This document shows positions 37,893 through 49,116 of a stretch of 64,000 nucleotides of DNA, one piece after another. How positions within the stretch are numbered: the stretch's first letter is position 1; each line of letters starts with the position of its first letter. Source of the DNA: Hypericum androsaemum (Eukaryota > Streptophyta > Magnoliopsida > Malpighiales > Hypericaceae); contig OZ023184.1 in assembly GCA_963995505.1 (NCBI GenBank), positions 15,126,228-15,190,227 on the forward strand. The letters are read 5' to 3'. Made by a program: the position numbers and the translations under genes. A model generated the notes under the pieces. The model searched no databases, was not told the origin of the DNA, and was given only the letters and a program-made list of their open reading frames with translations.

Positions 37893-40800
37893 TCATGGAT
37901 CAATGCGAGCTAAGGCTGCTGGAAACTGGGACTTAATGAAGTTATAGTCCTCCCAAGTGGAATCATCTTCATGGAGGTTGGCCCATTTAATTAACACCTG
38001 GACCACTGCTCGATTATTTCTTTTTACCAATCGACGTTCGAGAATCTTCTCCGGTTCCGACTTGATCGTTCCTTCCTCCGTCCCTATCGGTGGGGAGCTG
38101 ACCACCACTTGACCATCACCCATACGCTTCTTGAGCAAGCTTACATGAAACACGGGATGAATGGTACAGGTGGGGGGTAAATCCAGCTTGTAAGCCACGG
38201 CACCAACCTTCGCCAATATGCGGTACGGTCCGAAATACTTGGCTGCCAACTTGAGATTGGAGCATACCGCTAGTGACGACTGCTTGTAAGGCTGAATCTT
38301 CAAGAATACCATGTCGCCAACAGCGAATTCACGCTCGCTGCGTCTCTTATCCGCCTGAATTTTCATCCGTGAGTGAGCTTGGTTAAGGGCGTCGGTGAGA
38401 ATGCGAACCATTTGAGCATGGCGGGTATTGAAGTCAGCCACCACCGCTACCGATGTTTGCTCATCTTTCAGCCCCGGGATAGTTGGAGGAGCATAGCCAT
38501 ATACAGCTTCAAATGGAGACTTCTTAATAGCCGAGTGGTGGGCGCTATTATACCATAATTCCGCAAGCGCCAGCCACTTAGACCAAGCTCCAGGTTTCTG
38601 GAAACACATGACCCTCAAATAATGTTCCAAGCATTGATTGAGCCGTTCCGATTGACCGTCGGTTTGCGGGTGATAGGCGGAGCTAAGCTGGAGCTGCGTG
38701 CCGAAAGAGCGAAACAACTCCTTCCAAACATTGCTTGTGAACACCTTATCCCTATCCGAGACGATCGATTCTGGCAGCCCATGGAGCTTGAAGACGTGAT
38801 CCAATAGGAGATGGGCTACCTGAATTGCCGTGAACAGATGAGCAAGTGCAATGAAGTGCCCATATTTGGTGAACCGATCAATTACCACTAGTATAACATC
38901 TTTGCCGCTGGACTTCGGAAGTCCTTCAATGAAGTCCATAGCAATGTCCTTCCAAACCCCCGAAGGAATTGGTAGCGGCTGCAATAACCCCAGACTTGCG
39001 ACATGTTCGGCCTTGCACCGTTGACAAATGTCACAGCTTCGTACGAACACTGTCACTTGCTCTTTCATGCCGGGCCAATAGAATAATTCCTTCACTCTTT
39101 TGTACGTCACCAATCTCCCGGAGTGACCACCAATGGCGGAATCATGCAATTGGCGGATTACATCCCGCCTCAATTCCCCGGCACAGCCCACGTAAATTCG
39201 CCCCTTGTAACGGAGCACCCCTTGGTGCAACTTGTACTTGCCATTTCCATCGGAAGCGAGAGCCAATTCGCCCAGCAGCTGCTGCACTTTAGTGTCCCCG
39301 ACATAGCTCTTCTCGACCTCCGCGAGCCACCCCGGGACAACCGCAGAAATAGCCTGTAACTCCAGCACCTGATTTGCCTCAGGCAATCGCGATAATGCAT
39401 CCGCGGCCTTGTTCTCGAATCCCCGCCGATACTCGATAGTAAAGTCAAGCCCCATCAAGCGTGAGACTCCTTTCCGTTGGAGATTAGTGTGAACTTTTTG
39501 ATCGAGCAAAAACCCCAGGCTTCGGTGATCGGTTTTAATCACAAACGGTGCTCCTTCTAGGTAATGCCTCCATTTTGTCACCGCGGAAAGGACGGCCAAG
39601 AGCTCCTTGTCGTACACTGGGAGGCCCGCATTTCGGGGACCAAGTGCCTCACTCATATAGGCAATGGGACGCCCGCCTTGTGTCAGGACAGCTCCAATGC
39701 CCCGGTCCAAAGCATCTGTTTCCAACATAAACTTGGAGCCAAAATCAGGATATGCTAGTACAGGAGCATTTGATAGCATACCTTTTAATTTGTCGAAGGC
39801 TTCCGTGGCTTCCTTGGTCCAGTGGAAATTGTCTTTCTTGAGCAGCCTTGTTAGAGGTTGCGCAACAGTCCCATAATCGCGAACAAATTTGCGGTAGTAC
39901 CCGCTAAGTCCAAGGAACCCACGTAGCTCGCGTACCGTCCGAGGAAGTGGCCAATTAAGCATCGATTCCACCTTTTTGGGGTCTATACTGACCCCCTTCC
40001 CAGAAATAACATGCCCGAGATAATCCACTTGGCTTACCCCGAACTCACATTTTGTAAACTTAAGGAAGAATTGTTCCTTCCGTAATAGCTCAAGGACCAT
40101 GGTGAGGTGCTTGATGTGCGAGACCACTTCCTTGCTGTAAATTAAGATATCATCAAAAAATACCAGTACAAATTGGCGAAGATAAGGTGAGAGGACCTGG
40201 TTCATCAACGACTGAAAGGTTGCCGGGGCATTGGTCAACCCGAAAGGAAGCACCCGAAATTCAAAATGGCCATGATGAGTCCGGAATGCTGTTTTTTCGA
40301 TGTCGCCCTCCTTCATCCGGATTTGATGGTAACCAGCTCGGAGGTCCAGCTTGGTGAAAACCGTGGCTCCATTTAACTCGTCCAACAAGTCATCGATGAT
40401 GGGTATTGGGTACTTGTCTTTAATTGTGCGGGTGTTGAGCTGGCGGTAGTCGCTGCACATTCACCAACTGCCGTCTTTCTTCTTGACGAGCAATACTGGT
40501 GAGGCGAATGGGCTACGACTGTGCCGGATGAAGCCGGACTCCAACAATTGCTGTACTTGAGCCTCAATCTCTGCCTTCTGGAAGTGCGGATATCGGTAGG
40601 GTCGGACCGACACTGTTGTTGTTCCCGGCATTAAGGTAATGCTGTGGTCATGGCTGCGTTCCGGTGGCAAGGTTCTTGGCTCCTCAAATAGGTCAGAAAA
40701 GGAGCGTAGCACTGCCTGTAACACATCTCGAAATTCTGCAGAGAATTCCTTGCCTCCAACGCTTCCGAAAGATATAGCTTGTAGTTCTTCAGAAGCAATA

Positions 40801-42413
40801 CCTGCGACACAATCATCCAAGTGAAATATCCAAGCCACCGCGGAGATGGTGTTCGCCTCAATTGGCTTGTTAGGATCGTCCTCGACGAGACAACTAAGCT
40901 CCAGCTGGTTCGAATTGCCTCCGCGATGCCCCTTAAGGACGATCTCCTTGCCCTTGCTTTTAATTGTTGCCTGCGCTCGGACGAAATCGAACGTGATTGG
41001 ATTCACCTCCTGCATCCAGTCAGTTCCAAGTACAATGTCATACGTCCCGAGATCGAGGATTTTAAAATCGCACCTAAAATTGCTACCGCACATCTCCCAA
41101 TCGACTCCGGGGCAGATGCTGGAGCAAGCAACTCTCGAACCATTGGCCAGGGCGATGGTCATTCCAGCCGATTCCATCTCATCCAGCCTCAACTCCTTGA
41201 CCAATTGAGAGTTGATGAAGGTTGCCGTACTCCCTGTATCGAGGAGAATTAGCACTTGTCTCCCTCGAATCGTGCCTTTCAATTTGAGAGTACCGCTACC
41301 CGAGCTGCCATTGATGGCGTGCATCGAAATCTCGGCATCCTCAGCAGCTTCGTTCACCTCTCCAACAGCATCAGCGTGGTCCGCACCTTCCTCACCGGTA
41401 TCGACAATCATGTTGACTACCCCAGCGGCTTGCCCTTTACACAAGTGACCCCGGAAGTACCTTTCCCCACATCGCCAGCAAGGATTCTCCTTTTTGATCG
41501 GATTGTTGTCACGAACATAGGAACTTGGCTTTGACCCTGGGCTTGGCGAAAACGGATTTCGAGAAGTGCTGCCCTTGTTGGCAGATTTGATGGCGGATTC
41601 GTGTAGTCTTGCCAACTCGATCGCGTCTCCCATGGTAGATGGGAAATGTGTCCGAACCAAGGATTTAAGTGTATCCGTTAGCCTGCCGATGAAACTGTAC
41701 ACAAAATACTTGTCCGTGAAGGTTGGATTCTCACGAATGATCATGCCCTTAAGTTCTTCAAACTTGCGCACGTAATCATTGACACTCCCGGATTGCTTGA
41801 GATGGTTGAACTCTTCGATGACGGTGGCGGAGCTTCGGGAACCAAATCGTTGACACAGTTGTTCTACGAATTGACTCCAAGTAGCATTCCGTTCCTGGAG
41901 AGACCACCCATCAAACCAAGTTTCGGCCTCTTCATCCAAGTGCAAGCTGGCCAACTTGACTTTTTGCACTTCCGCTACATCGTTGATCTCGAAGTACTTC
42001 TCACACTTGCGGATCCAATGCCTTGGGTTCGTGGGGGTGAACTCGGGAAAATTCAATCGCATTTTCGGGAACAAGTCACCACCCGTCCGGCCACCCACCG
42101 GAATTGCATTGGCCCCCGACGCAGGTGTACTGTTCACTTCCGAGTCGGCCTGTCCCGAGGGGGAAACCCCAAGGATGCCCTTTTCTTTATCTGCACGTGC
42201 AGAACCCGGCTCACCGGAAGGACGAAAAGCTAGAGTTTGGAGCTCCGCGTGCACTCTCTCGAACTTGGCTTCGGACCTTGCATTGATCTCGTTGAAGTGA
42301 CCTTCGATGCGGTCCCACTGAGCTTGGAGCTTAGCATCAGTTTCATGAGACAAGGAAACGATCAACTGTTCGAGCTTCTTGAGATCGGCCGAACGTGTCT
42401 CGACACCCGTCAT
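37893..42413 (-). pseudogene. Chromovirus gag-pol polyprotein with one in-frame stop
   Basis: Gag starts MTGVETRSADLKKLEQL at 42413 and includes a zinc knuckle of the form CWRCGERYFRGHLC. The protease follows (LILLDTGSTATFIN). Frame 1 ends at TGA 40461-40463 directly after KKKDGSW; the same frame goes on to 37893 as reverse transcriptase (FVLVFFDDILIYSK), RNase H (LETDALDRGIGAVL), integrase (zinc motif HDSAIGGHS to CDICQRC, then DFIEGLP and HPQTDGQSERLN) and a C-terminal chromodomain (VLIKWANLHEDDSTWEDY). Chromoviruses normally code gag-pol as one frame and have Arg at this site, so a CGA to TGA change is the simplest cause. No frameshift was seen in about 4.5 kb. Chromodomains steer integration to chromatin marks. 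Confidence 0.93.
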
Positions 42414-42428
42414 GGCTCTGATACCAAG

Positions 42429-42741
42429 TGTAACGTAACCGGTTGGAAGAATATGAATTGAGATGTGGGAGAGAGTGATAGAGAAGAAGAAGAATAATTT
42501 GGTGGAAGATAATGGATTAATTTCTTGATGATTATCACTCCAGAGATTACATTATTTATAAGGGAACTAGCTTAACAGCTACGAAAGGAAATAACAACTA
42601 CCACTAAACTAGGGCCAGCTAACAACCCCGCCATCATCTACGCACCTAAGTGCAACTACTTGATCAGACTTATTATTCAAATTCAAATGCAATGATAAGA
42701 AGATAATTGCCACGTCACTGCCAGTAGTTAGGCACGTGACA
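42429..42741 (-). repeat. 5' LTR of chromovirus
   Basis: 313 bp, followed on the minus strand by CTTGGTATCAGAGCC, the Met-tRNA primer site. Confidence 0.95.
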
Positions 42742-43729
42742 TGCACTTAAACAAGAAAATACACACTTGGAGCAGCGTTTGAATTTGAAGAGCACGGGCA
42801 AGTTTACAAGACAAAAAGAGAGAAGGAAGAGAAGAAGGATGGGGAATAGTAGCCCGGAGAAAGAAAATCATGAAATGCTACAAGGAAAAAGGGAAAAGGC
42901 ATAGGATTTACTGGATAAGATAAGATACATTTCTTTGAATCAACGATCATATATAAGAAATAAATCACTTGTTAATACGAAAGATATTTTCACGAGGAAC
43001 AATCGAAAATTTTGCATCAGCATATCGGAACACTCGGTTTTGGTTCATACGCAACAATGCAGGAGTCACGACGACGAGTACCTTGTGCGAAGGCGGAAGC
43101 TTCCTATAAGACCTTTCGTATCTTTTGACATCGCTTTCAGAAGTCTCCGGATAACTGCAAAAACCAACACATTCCGAATCCATTCAACATAGGAAAAACC
43201 TCCACCAAGCTACAACACATCCGCCAGAACAGAGCTCTCGAAATCCGAAACGCTCTTAGGTCTCGCGATTCGTAAGCATTTCCTAATCGCGTTATTAACA
43301 CTAAACCCTAACAAAACACGCACGGTTGATGCAGTTCACTAGTCTTCCCTAGTTCGAGAGAGAGAGAGATTACTTGAGGAAGGCGCTGATGATACGCCTA
43401 AGGGATTGGACTTCGAGAGCTTCCTCCAATTTCCTCTGACGAAGCCGCTCCTCGTCCTCCTCCCCGTTCCCCGCCGCCGTTCCGAACATCTCCTTCGCCG
43501 GGGGAATTTGACTCCGGCGCCGGCCTCCGCCCTCGCTGCTCAATCTTCCGGTTTCCTTTTTATTTTATTTTTTAAATTATTAAATCATTCCCTTCGCCGC
43601 TAATAAAAATTGTATGCACCCGCCCGCCGAGATTACTAAGGCAGTAAGGCTACACCGGCGCCACTGTTGGGGAAGAATACGAGAGGACTGGTAAATTACA
43701 ATATGCTACCCAATACATGGAAGTGAGAA

Positions 43730-43985
43730 ATTATACTATAATCCTTCATGTATACAAAGGTATATAACAGTCAATCTTTTGTCTCTTTGTTGTTGCAGTT
43801 GAAATTTAGTAAAAACATAAAATTCTATCTATTCATGTATAAAACGGTATATAACAGTCAATCTTTCTCTCTTTGTTTTTGCACTTAAAATTTGGAGAAA
43901 AAATTTGACCATCCATTTATGTATATAACAGTCTCGATCTTTTATCTCTTTTCTATTACATTTAAGATCACCAAAATATTTTTGG
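43730..43985. repeat. Three degenerate units of about 85 bp
   Basis: GTATATAACAGTCAATCTTT..CTCTTTG recurs at about 43761, 43851 and 43922 with changes. No coding meaning seen. Confidence 0.6.
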
Positions 43986-44299
43986 ATAATGTAAAACTTT
44001 CTATATTAATCCATTCTCTTTGTCATTTCATTTTGGACCATCAAAAATATTTTGCGGATGACCAAATATTAGAAAACTATATTGTAAATCCATATTATAC
44101 AAAATGTATGTCAGGCATACAAAATGTTCGAACTGTGATGATGATCACGCATAGGGCGTTTTGGCCGAGGAGACTGCTAGAGCCAATCCTGCTGCTGGTG
44201 CTGAAAGTGGTGGCGGTGGCGGTGGTGGTGGTGCTGATGGCGATCCTATTGTGGCGGATCCCAATCATTAATTGTATAATATGGATTAATTGTATACAA

Positions 44300-45949
44300 A
44301 ATGTTCAACAAACAACTGACATTTTAAAGGTCTTATCTGGCTCGAACGCTATTACATTCGATTTCAACATGGCAGGTGGCTCCGGTACTGTTTCAAGCAT
44401 TCTCCACCATGCCATTGGCATCACAGGTTTCCTTCATTGACTTGGAAGGTCCTTCTCTAACCTACTACTTGGAGGGGAATGGCACTTATGCAATGTACAC
44501 TAGTTCGAACTCGTCCCGTTATTCGGACACCACGCACGTTGCATGGAACAAGCAAGCAGTTGATCCCAAGACAGGAAAACCACATGGACGCCCCCATCAG
44601 ATGCAAACCTTTCTCTGGTCGTGATGGCTATTCTATTCATCTCCATTCTCAGATTCATACTTGTTCTGGTCAGAGTTGCAAGAAGAGAGATGAATCTCGC
44701 TCGCTCGCGCGCCAAACAGAATATACTCAACAAGCGGAGAGGAAGAGTATGAACAAGAGCAACGCCTTTGCTCGGGCTATCCATGATATCCGCAATGCGC
44801 TGGCTGCCATCGCTAGCCGGGCCGAATTGGCTCTCGAAGAGGTGATTCCAGTTCGTGACAAGGAGACTAAATCCAAGCTGGAGATTTACTTGGAAGACAG
44901 AAAAAAAAAATGCACGACAGAACTAGGAGGTAATGCTCCTTAATGAACTACATTGTTCTTAATCTTCACGTTTTCAGAGACCATGTGGTGGTGAACTAAG
45001 TATTGCTTACTAGCTTCATTTCTTTCAGCTACATTGAACTCAGTCTTGGACATGCGTAAGATAGAAGCAGACAAGATGGCATTGGAAGAAGAAGAGTTCG
45101 ATGTCGCGGAGGAGCTTGTCGAGGATGCTGTTTACATATACTATCCGGTGGGAATTCAGAAGGGAATAGATGTGGTGTTGGACCTGTGTGATGATTCTGT
45201 GGTCAAGTATCGGTTTGTCAAAGGTGACAGAGAAAATCTGAAGAAGATTCTGTGGAATCTGCTTAGCAATGCTGTTAAGTTTTACTGTCCAAGGCCATGT
45301 ATCAGTGCGAGCGAGGGCGCGAAAAAACCCGACAATATGATTGCCACTGCGCAAGCCGGGTCTTCGAACAAGTCTCCGCAGTTGTGCTGGAGAAACAAGG
45401 GCGAGGAAGTGGAAGTGGAAGTAGGGAATCCCGTGAAGCAGTCTCCTAATTGCATGGGGTTTGTGTTTGGGGTGGAAGATACTGGAGAAATCGAAGGGAG
45501 ACTTTCTGGTTGTTGTTGTTGTTGTTATACGGTTGTGTGGTTAGATAGGCCAACTTCACATAGCGACGACATTGACAACGAAACAGACTTGAATGATATC
45601 AACTTGACAGGACCCTTTCATGGCACTCTCTTGCAAAAGGTACTGAAACTTCTACGCCAGGAAAGATGCAAGCTCTTCTTCGAGGATCCCTCCAAAGATT
45701 AAGACAAGATCATATTCCGGAGCTCGATCATATTCTGAATTTGCCAGGAAAAGCGTTATGGAGGTTATATTCCCATTATTGCATTATTATTATCAGCTCA
45801 TATAAGTTCCACGAGATGGAGGAGGGGGCTGGGATGGATGCATATATTGTCAAACCACTCTCGTGCGACAAGTTGATCGATGCCATCAAGAACATCCAGC
45901 GCAAGTTTTCTTCAATTACTCTTCAGAATGAGGCCACAAAGGAGAATTG
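44300..45949 (+). pseudogene. CKI1-like sensor histidine kinase, decayed
   Basis: CKI1 is a cytokinin-independent hybrid histidine kinase needed for the female gametophyte. Remnants in order: extracellular part PVLFQAFSTMPLASQVSFID, LTYYLEGNGTYAMYT, KQAVDPKTGKPHG (44376-44624, with a one-base frame change before it after FDFNMA); the kinase phosphoacceptor region AFARAIHDIRNALAAIASRA (about 44758-44820) with its His kept; LNSVLDMRKIEADKMAL (45034 onward); the N box WNLLSNAVKF; a damaged G box (FGVEDTGEIEGRL); and only the end of the receiver domain (GMDAYIVKPLS, about 45831). Most of the catalytic and receiver domains is missing and the frames are broken, so it cannot make an active kinase. 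Confidence 0.85.
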
Positions 45950-45999
45950 AGGATCAACCTGAGGATAGCAGAGTTGTCCACATTGCCGGCTTAATGCCA

Positions 46000-47180
46000 G
46001 TAGCGGTACTGTGATATCCTACCCCGCAAATGATATGTACTGTATGAAATGCTTAAGTGATTTGATTTGACTATCCATATCAAGGTGTATTTTCTTTTCC
46101 CGCACACATCTTGAAAGAATTCCAAATTTTTGGGATGCGTGTGAGTAAAGATAAAACACGCTCGAAAAGACTCGTGTTGATCTGTGGAGACAGTCGATCA
46201 GATCATGGGGCATTACAATAACTAAGTAGTATTTCTACAAAGCATAAAATGGAAACAAAAGATTGAGATTCAAGACTTCCCATTATAGCCCCTGATCTAT
46301 AGTGGATTTGATTAATAAAGGTTCGGAAATCCTAAGACAAACCCCTTACAGACTGAATCAAACCTAGATCACAACTGTAGAATCAATGCAAAATACCGAT
46401 CAAGAAAGGCGGGACTCTGACAATCAGGAAACAAATTCGGTAGAAAATCAGGGAATGGAGTGATTCAAGGAAGAGCGCAATAGAGATTTAGAAGAAATCA
46501 AGGCACAACTCTGTTTTCGGTTTCCCCCCTCGCAGATTAAATTTCGGTTTCCTTTTTTTTTATTTATTAAATCATTCCCTTCGCCGCTAATACAATTTTG
46601 TATGCACCCGCCCGCCGCGATTACTAAGGACTGGAAAATTACAATATGCTACCCAATACATGGAACAGTTGCAGAATGGTCACAATTTTTGTGTTAACTT
46701 TCTCAATTTAGATACACATAGCTTTTGCTTTCTTTTTCCGGAAATCTCTTTGTTGGAATACAAATTTAATATTACTACGAACCTGTTCCCTATATTTACT
46801 ATTGATTTTTATTCTGAAAAAATTAGAACAATTATTAGGGTAAAAACTTTACATAAGATCCATCTAATCTGTGAAAAAATTAAATCTTGAGAAATTAGAT
46901 CGAAACAAAAAACACGCTAAATTAACGTAAAAAAACTTTAGACGGGAGAAAAACCATAGGAATTTCCTTGGTGGACATGCATACGGAAACCTCTAAACCG
47001 ATCACCTTGCACGCCTAGTTATCTTTGAAGGTCTACGTGTCATAAAAACTATGTACTTCTCTTGGTAGATAGTTCTTGACATAAAGTTAGAATTTTAACT
47101 CTTTCGAAATTGTATGGCGCTAATGTTGTTTTATTTTAAGAATTATATACCAAAAAGAATCTCATAGTTCGTGGACCTTC
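46000..47180. other. Intergenic with a rearranged copy of methyltransferase-gene DNA
   Basis: 46428-46512 matches 37322-37409 (intron/exon region). 46535-46665 matches about 43545-43722 (5' flank), minus one block. The two pieces are joined in the same order as their sources with everything between deleted. The rest is AT-rich, with no gene seen. Confidence 0.75.
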
Positions 47181-47894
47181 TATGTGTTGGTGTCTATTTA
47201 GTTTTAAACCAAAAAATACTACAAGTTGTTGATAATTTTTGAAAGAAAATTGATAGAGGAAGTGAGAGGACTGAGAAGTGTTCTATATCGGTGATAATTG
47301 GCGACTCTTGATAGATGAAAATTTGTCACTTTGGAAAAAAATTGGCTCATAATGGCTCTTGAAGTTTTCTTTGAAGAGTACTCTTTAACTTGATTATAAG
47401 TGGCCAGTGGAAATCTGTAAATAGAGTTCTGAGTTGTTATCATTTTACTCTTTACATTTAAGTTCTCTCTAACATAAAAATACTAGAGATGAAAATTTTT
47501 GAAATATACTCGCCGTGATGAATCCAAAAAATTTGGTAAGTAGGGTTAATTTATTTATTTTAAAATTACAATATTTATTTTTCAATCGTCTAGTTTTTTA
47601 GTGGGGTCAATGCCATTTTTTGTGCATATATATATAATTAGCTAAATATTGGAAATATTAAAATATTTATTACAATAAGAGTGTTTGAATTTCTTTTTGT
47701 GTCCACGAATAAAATTTTAGTCCCTTTTTAGGGAGGACCGTGAAATACTTAAAAGTATCGAATTCTTCCTATTCTAGAATTCTAATTTCTAAGGCATAAT
47801 AAGGCAATTAAATAAACTCATAATTAATTCATTTTGTTTCCTGTTTTAAATCAAAGTCTTCATATTTTTGTGCCCAAAGGCATTCAAACGTCTC

Positions 47895-47902
47895 TATATA
47901 AA
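47895..47902 (+). promoter_or_regulatory. TATA box of zinc-ribbon gene A
   Basis: TATATAAA, 87 bp upstream of the ATG at 47989, conserved in position and context in copy B. Confidence 0.6.
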
Positions 47903-47988
47903 CACAAGACCAAAGAGCACTCCCATTCACCCATCGTGAAGCAGTCAGATTGTTTGAAGGATCGAAGGCTAATTGAAAACTTCCTTCC

Positions 47989-48273
47989 ATGGCCGTCGAC
48001 GACCCGAACTCCGGCCCCGACGCCATCCCCGTCCCCGTCCCGATACTTTGGTGCAGCAGTTGTTGCCGCCACGTACCATCAAGAAAAGAAGGAATTTTCT
48101 AGTGAGCATATTACCAAATTTACCGAACGTTTTTAGCTCGATGTTCAAATCATGAAGAATGTCTGTTTGCAATTGAGTAGGATCTAGTTTAAAACCTGTT
48201 AAATTTCTTTCGCAGCTCTTGTCCCAGATGCGGAAAAGTTCTTGCTAACGACGAACCAGTTTCGACGAGATGA
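47989..48273 (+). CDS. Zinc-ribbon mini-protein A (56 aa, shortened)
   Basis: Exon 1 47989-48101 ends TTCTA before a GTGAGC donor; exon 2 48216-48273 starts after TTTCGCAG. The joined frame gives 56 aa: start MAVDDPNSG, a Pro-rich stretch, WCSSCCRH, then across the junction IFYSCPRCGKVLANDEP, stop TGA 48271-48273. The cysteines fit C-x2-C-x14-C-x2-C, the spacing of TFIIB/BRF-type zinc ribbons. Compared with copy B a 16-base deletion after TTTCGAC removes the basic C-terminal tail and brings the stop early. Not recognised as a named family; a role in zinc-dependent protein or nucleic-acid binding is inference. It may be a decaying duplicate. Confidence 0.6.
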
Positions 48274-48449
48274 TCACAGGAAGGATCGCGAAGAGGAAGA
48301 AGAACAAGAGGAGGAAGACAAGGAGATCATGAGTAGACCAAGGTTGTTAATAAGTGAAGCATATGTAGCAGCTAAGAGCTAAGACAATATTATTTTATGG
48401 ATTGCTTCATTGACCTTATACATGTATAGGTTGTCTACATATATCTATT

Positions 48450-48700
48450 AGGAATTCAGCAACTTCAAGAACAAACACGCAAAGAACACGACACAAAAGA
48501 TTACGTGGTTCGGTCTAATGCCTACGTGCAGAAAGGAGAACTTTTATTGATGGATCTGAGTTACAAAGTCATACAAAACCCTTGAGTAACACATCCTTAT
48601 ACGAATGCTTGGTACAAGAAACCTATTTAGGTCGTCTTAGGAGACCAAAACAATAGTCCAAGCAAAACAGAAATCTAACACCTCCTAGTGGTCGCTAGCT
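48450..48700 (-). mobile_element. Degraded copia-type LTR fragment
   Basis: The minus-strand orientation of the LTR at 14105-14388 is matched here: TTAGGAATTCAGCAA, ACGTGGTTCGGTCTAATGCC, and GAAAGGAGAACTTTTATTGATG. The far end is not resolved. It interrupts the DNA between the two zinc-ribbon copies. Confidence 0.7.
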
Positions 48701-49116
48701 CCGCTCGACTTTTCAACACTTCGCAACAATTACATCATAGGTTACAGAATCCTACTTCAGATTAGTCGAGATTGTCTAGTACCAGGTTGTATAAACAAAA
48801 AAAATATGTTATTTTACTCAATCTTACATTAGTTAATAAGATTTACTATTATCATTACCTCATCAATAGTAGATCAACCAAGTCTTATTTTTTTTTACCG
48901 CATTAAAAGTTCGTATCTCATTCCGGGGGGTGCAATTGGATATTGCAATCTTCAATTTTCCAAAGAGTCAACCGCATAAGATGTTGACAAATTCTAAAAA
49001 ATTTAGAGTTCAAACCCTGACAATTATATACGTAGTATAAAATTTTACCTTAAAAAAATCACTCTCCTCGACATGCTCTTAGTTAACAAATATGGTCGTC
49101 CGCATGCATTATTGTT
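48701..49116. other. AT-rich spacer
   Basis: No gene. About 48890-49060 has a SINE-like look (GAGTTCAAACCCTGACA, ending TTAAAAAAA), but no ends could be defined. Confidence 0.3.

Larger units (their letters stand above)
37545..42741 (-). mobile_element. Ty3/gypsy chromovirus, nearly full length and young
   Basis: A 5,197-bp element has 313-bp LTRs at 37545-37857 and 42429-42741 that differ at two positions. The perfect duplication TGCAC flanks it (37540-37544, 42742-42746). On the minus strand the LTR starts TGTCACGTGCC, the primer site TGGTATCAGAGCC lies at about 42416, and the purine tract AAGGGGGGTTGGA precedes the 3' LTR. Gag and pol occupy the whole inside. The insertion lies near the 5' end of the methyltransferase gene, apparently in an intron. 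Confidence 0.97.
32926..43489 (-). pseudogene. Carnosine N-methyltransferase-like (N2227 family), probably disabled
   Basis: SAM-dependent methyltransferase of the N2227/UPF0586 family (Arabidopsis At2g32160/At2g32170). Exons, 5' to 3': 43374-43489 (start MFGTAAGNGEEDEERLRQRK), 43082-43154 (YPETSESDVKRYERSYRKLP), 37412-37454 (CISINSYFIFSMMQ), 36895-37118 (AFEPPLDMSPDIKD), 36185-36256, 35747-35790 (VRCIIRNIVRDWAAE), about 35570-35642, about 35395-35450 (SAM loop LVPGAGLGRLALEI), about 35225-35300, 34990-35110, 34200-34300, 33840-33935 (WDAVVTCFFIDTAHNVIEYI), 33700-33762 (WINLGPLLYHFADTYG), 33500-33570, 33335-33392, and 32926-33000. TGA at 36233-36235 replaces the Trp of the conserved DW.(D/N)PS motif. 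TGA at 32992-32994 replaces an Arg before YYAAFWTMRKK. The exon expected between SHK and CISINS was not found, and a 5.2-kb chromovirus sits in that interval. Confidence 0.8.

Noticed and set aside
44160..44275. GGT/GGC-rich stretch as a possible glycine-rich protein
   Set aside because: Short, bounded by stops in the likely frame, and inside the decayed CKI1-like locus.
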